From positions 1 to 6,776 of the forward strand of contig CAJWUS010000071.1 in NCBI GenBank assembly GCA_913047525.1: a stretch of DNA of 6,776 bases. The letters run 5' to 3'. Positions within the stretch are counted from its first letter, which is position 1. Each line of letters starts with the position of its first letter. The position numbers and the translations under genes are program-made. The notes under the pieces were generated by a model. The model ran no database searches, was not told the DNA's origin, and was given only the letters and a program-made list of their open reading frames with translations. This stretch comes from an uncultured Flavobacteriales bacterium (GTDB taxonomy: Bacteria; Bacteroidota; Bacteroidia; Flavobacteriales; BACL11). Below, in pieces: positions 4,374 to 6,776 of the stretch.

Positions 4374-6776
4374 TTAATTTTTGTTCAAATCGTATAGCGA
4401 CCAAATTACTAAATTATTTGGGTTAAATTCTGGAGTTTCAATTTCTATTATTTTTTCTTCACCCGGTAATAAGGTAAAGAAATTACCGGAAAACTTTTCT
4501 TCTGCTCCATGTAAATAAAGCTGAAAGGTTGGTATATCAGTTTTGAGTTTTAGTTGACTACCTAGATATTGATATTGAATATTTGGTTTTGGAAAGTCAT
4601 AATTTTTAATTGCTTTAGTAAAGCCAACTTTTGATTGTGCTTTTTGCTGTTTTAACTTACAAATGATAAATTCATCATCTTTACAAAAAGGAATAGAAGC
4701 AATGAGTTGTGATTTGGCTTGAATTTTTATAAACTGATTACTACAAGAAATTAATTTCCCTTCTAAAGAATAAGTGCTGATAAGCAAAGTGTCAGTACAA
4801 TTTGTTGTATCAGAGATTACCCAAACACTAAAACTATTGTTTTTAGTTTTTTCTAAAGAGAGAGATATTGGCGCAAAAACATCTTGTGCAGTGTAGTGAA
4901 GTGCTTTCCAATTGCCGTAATAATCCAGGCTACTCCAAGAGGCAACAGGCCAACAATCGTTTAGTTGCCAATATAAAGTTCCCATACAGTAGGGTTGATT
5001 TCTTCTGTGCGCCTCCAAACCTATTCGCATCCCTTCAGCTTGCAAAACTTGACTTGCATAAATGAACTTTTTAAAATCTTTTGGCACATTGAATTCTCTT
5101 CCCATATATTCATTAATAAGAGAATTTCCTCTTGGGTGTTTTTGATGATTTTTCATCACATCTGAATTTAAAGTCCAGTCAGCAGAATCCGAGAAGGTGG
5201 CTATAGTTGAAATCTCAGGGAATGATTGAAAGCCAAACTCACTCATAAATCTCGGCACTTTTTTCTCTAAATTTTCAAAAGGTTCTGCATCATGCCAAAC
5301 TCCCCAATAATGTGCATCTCCTACAAATTGATGTTGAGGATTTCCTCTTCCAAACTTTGGCGAGCTTTCCCAATAAGCAGCTTGAGAATTTTTAGATACT
5401 ATAGATGAGAGTATCTTCTGAAATGTTTGTTGATAGCCTTTCCAAATTGCTACTTTCTGTTTTTCTGTATAAGAATCTTGCCACCCCCATCTGTGCCACC
5501 CTTCTGAATTTTCGTTATTTCCACACCAAATCGCAATGGATGGGTGATGGCGTAATCGTTTGACATTATAAATTGCCTCTTGCCTTACATTTTCTAAAAA
5601 CAAAGAATCAGAAGGATACATGGCACAAGCAAACATAAAATCTTGCCAAAGCAGAATTCCTAGTGAATCACACAAATCATAAAAAATATCTTCTTCATAA
5701 ATACCTCCACCCCAAACTCTTAGCATATTCATGTTTGTAGCCTTTACATCATTAAGCAAGTTGCGATATCTACTTTTTGTTACTCTATCTTGCAAATTAT
5801 CTTGAGGGATATAATTTGCTCCTTTCATAAAAATAGGTTTATTGTTTACTTTAAAATAAAAACTTTCTCCTACTGAATCTTTTTTAGTAATTAATTCTAT
5901 TTTTCGTAAGCCAATCTTTTTTTTCTGGCTATCAATTATCCTATTTTCATCAAATATAGAAACAGGGATTTCATATAATTTCTGCTTTCCATAGCCATTT
6001 GGCCACCACAATTCAGGATTTGGAATATGAATGGCAATAGATAATTTATTATTACCTTTTTTTAATTTAAAATTCTCCCAGACTTTATCATAAGCCTTAA
6101 TGGTAATTGATTTTTCGGATGAAGATTTTATCTCAATACCAACGGTTAAATTAGCAAGAGAATCTGATAAATTATCTTGTACTATATAAATGTCTTTTAT
6201 CTTGCAATCGTTCCAACTTTGCAGTTCAACTTTACGCCAAATTCCTGTTGGAGATATTTTTGCTCCCCAATCCCAGCCGTAATGAAAGCCTGCTTTTCGT
6301 GTAAAAACTCTACTTCCTCCAGGAAGGCGATATCCTAAAATAGTTTGTTTCTTTTTTTCAATTTCTGAAACTGATTCAAATTGAATTTCTAAAGAATTCT
6401 TTCTCTGTAGAATTCCTTTTACATCAATCTCCCATTTTCGAAACATATTATCAGCTACCAAGATTAAGGAATCATTTAAATAAACTTTGGCATAAGTATC
6501 CAGGCCATTAAAAACTAAAAATTGCTTTTGTCTTTTTAGCGTTATCTGATCAACTGAGAATACTGATTTATAATACCAATTCTCATTTGCAACCCACTGT
6601 ACACTATCTTCATTAGTGCCATAAAATGGGTCAGTAATGAAGTTGTGATTTAATAAATCAGAGAAGGTATTTCCAGGGACATCTGCTTTGTACCATTCAT
6701 TTTCAAATAAAAATTCCCAATTACTTATTTCTTGGATTAAAATACTTTTTTCTTCTTTTCTGCAAGAAGAAAAGAG
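4374..6776 (-). CDS. GH2 beta-mannosidase, lipoprotein; 5' end cut off by window edge
   Basis: Exo-beta-mannosidase of glycoside hydrolase family 2, removing terminal beta-linked mannose. The frame stays open to the right edge, giving 800 visible residues (numbered here from base 6776). They begin LFSSCRKEEK, a lipobox with the lipidated Cys at residue 5, so only the first part of the signal peptide is missing. An N-terminal sugar-binding domain (about 20-185) contains DPFYGTNE and HYGWDWG, typical of beta-mannosidases rather than beta-galactosidases. An Ig-like domain follows (about 190-300), then the TIM barrel (about 300-630) with RVWGGGIYE, the acid/base Glu422 in WCGNNE (codon 5511-5513) and the nucleophile Glu513 in FMSEFGF (codon 5238-5240). 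The 91-residue spacing fits the family. A C-terminal beta domain completes the protein. An in-frame TTG at 6461 is internal (it codes Leu106) and is not the start. The residues after the lipid Cys, RKEE, resemble the Lys-acidic surface-export signal of Bacteroidota lipoproteins, so outer-surface display is possible. This is the first visible gene of the operon and ends 4 nt before the asparaginase start. Confidence 0.93.
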   Translation of the reverse strand, partial: LFSSCRKEEKSILIQEISNWEFLFENEWYKADVPGNTFSDLLNHNFITDPFYGTNEDSVQWVANENWYYKSVFSVDQITLKRQKQFLVFNGLDTYAKVYLNDSLILVADNMFRKWEIDVKGILQRKNSLEIQFESVSEIEKKKQTILGYRLPGGSRVFTRKAGFHYGWDWGAKISPTGIWRKVELQSWNDCKIKDIYIVQDNLSDSLANLTVGIEIKSSSEKSITIKAYDKVWENFKLKKGNNKLSIAIHIPNPELWWPNGYGKQKLYEIPVSIFDENRIIDSQKKKIGLRKIELITKKDSVGESFYFKVNNKPIFMKGANYIPQDNLQDRVTKSRYRNLLNDVKATNMNMLRVWGGGIYEEDIFYDLCDSLGILLWQDFMFACAMYPSDSLFLENVRQEAIYNVKRLRHHPSIAIWCGNNENSEGWHRWGWQDSYTEKQKVAIWKGYQQTFQKILSSIVSKNSQAAYWESSPKFGRGNPQHQFVGDAHYWGVWHDAEPFENLEKKVPRFMSEFGFQSFPEISTIATFSDSADWTLNSDVMKNHQKHPRGNSLINEYMGREFNVPKDFKKFIYASQVLQAEGMRIGLEAHRRNQPYCMGTLYWQLNDCWPVASWSSLDYYGNWKALHYTAQDVFAPISLSLEKTKNNSFSVWVISDTTNCTDTLLISTYSLEGKLISCSNQFIKIQAKSQLIASIPFCKDDEFIICKLKQQKAQSKVGFTKAIKNYDFPKPNIQYQYLGSQLKLKTDIPTFQLYLHGAEEKFSGNFFTLLPGEEKIIEIETPEFNPNNLVIWSLYDLNKN

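Larger units (their letters stand above)
2..6776 (-). other. probable single operon for N-glycan core (glyco-asparagine) degradation; both ends open
   Basis: Five genes run in one direction with gaps of 4, -1, 11 and 2 nt and no room for an internal terminator. The first three encode enzymes for the three consecutive linkages of the N-glycan core: Man-beta-GlcNAc, GlcNAc-beta-GlcNAc and GlcNAc-Asn. The last two encode a small lipoprotein and a T9SS-exported repeat protein. No SusC/SusD pair, regulator, transporter, endoglycosidase, alpha-mannosidase or fucosidase is present in the window. Co-transcription is inferred from spacing only. Confidence 0.72.

Noticed and set aside
4868..5065. Short plus-strand frame opposite the mannosidase
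   Set aside because: It is antisense to the conserved end of the GH2 barrel (YWQLNDCWP region) and looks like a shadow frame.

Overview
The window is AT-rich (roughly one third G+C by eye). All of its genes lie on the minus strand, packed end to end with almost no non-coding DNA. Several features point to the phylum Bacteroidota, most likely a Flavobacteriales-type bacterium: lipoprotein signal peptides on secreted enzymes, a 21-residue leucine-rich-repeat protein ending in a type IX secretion (T9SS) sorting domain of the 'YDDGTVEKRIVIE' kind, an asparaginase closely resembling the classic Flavobacterium/Elizabethkingia glycosylasparaginase, and start sites with no Shine-Dalgarno sequence.

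Read in the direction of transcription (right to left), the layout is as follows. A GH2 beta-mannosidase lipoprotein occupies 6776 to 4374; its first residues are cut off by the window edge. A Tat-exported N4-(beta-N-acetylglucosaminyl)-L-asparaginase runs 4369 to 3389. A GH20 beta-N-acetylhexosaminidase lipoprotein runs 3389 to 1224. A small unrecognised lipoprotein runs 1212 to 760. A leucine-rich-repeat protein with a T9SS C-terminal sorting signal runs 757 to 2. Gaps between genes are 4, -1, 11 and 2 nucleotides, so the five genes very probably form one transcription unit. Its promoter and upstream genes lie beyond the right edge, and its terminator, if any, beyond the left edge.

The first three genes form a coherent pathway. 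The N-glycan core ends in Man-beta-1,4-GlcNAc-beta-1,4-GlcNAc-beta-Asn. Beta-mannosidase, beta-hexosaminidase and glycosylasparaginase are specific for those three linkages in turn. The cluster therefore looks like a bacterial counterpart of the terminal lysosomal route for glycoprotein breakdown, acting on glyco-asparagine left after proteolysis. The sequence supports each enzyme call strongly because the catalytic residues are visible; the combined pathway is an inference. The last two genes are exported or surface proteins whose link to the pathway is unknown. No RNA gene, mobile element, CRISPR array or gene-free stretch over 11 bases was seen.
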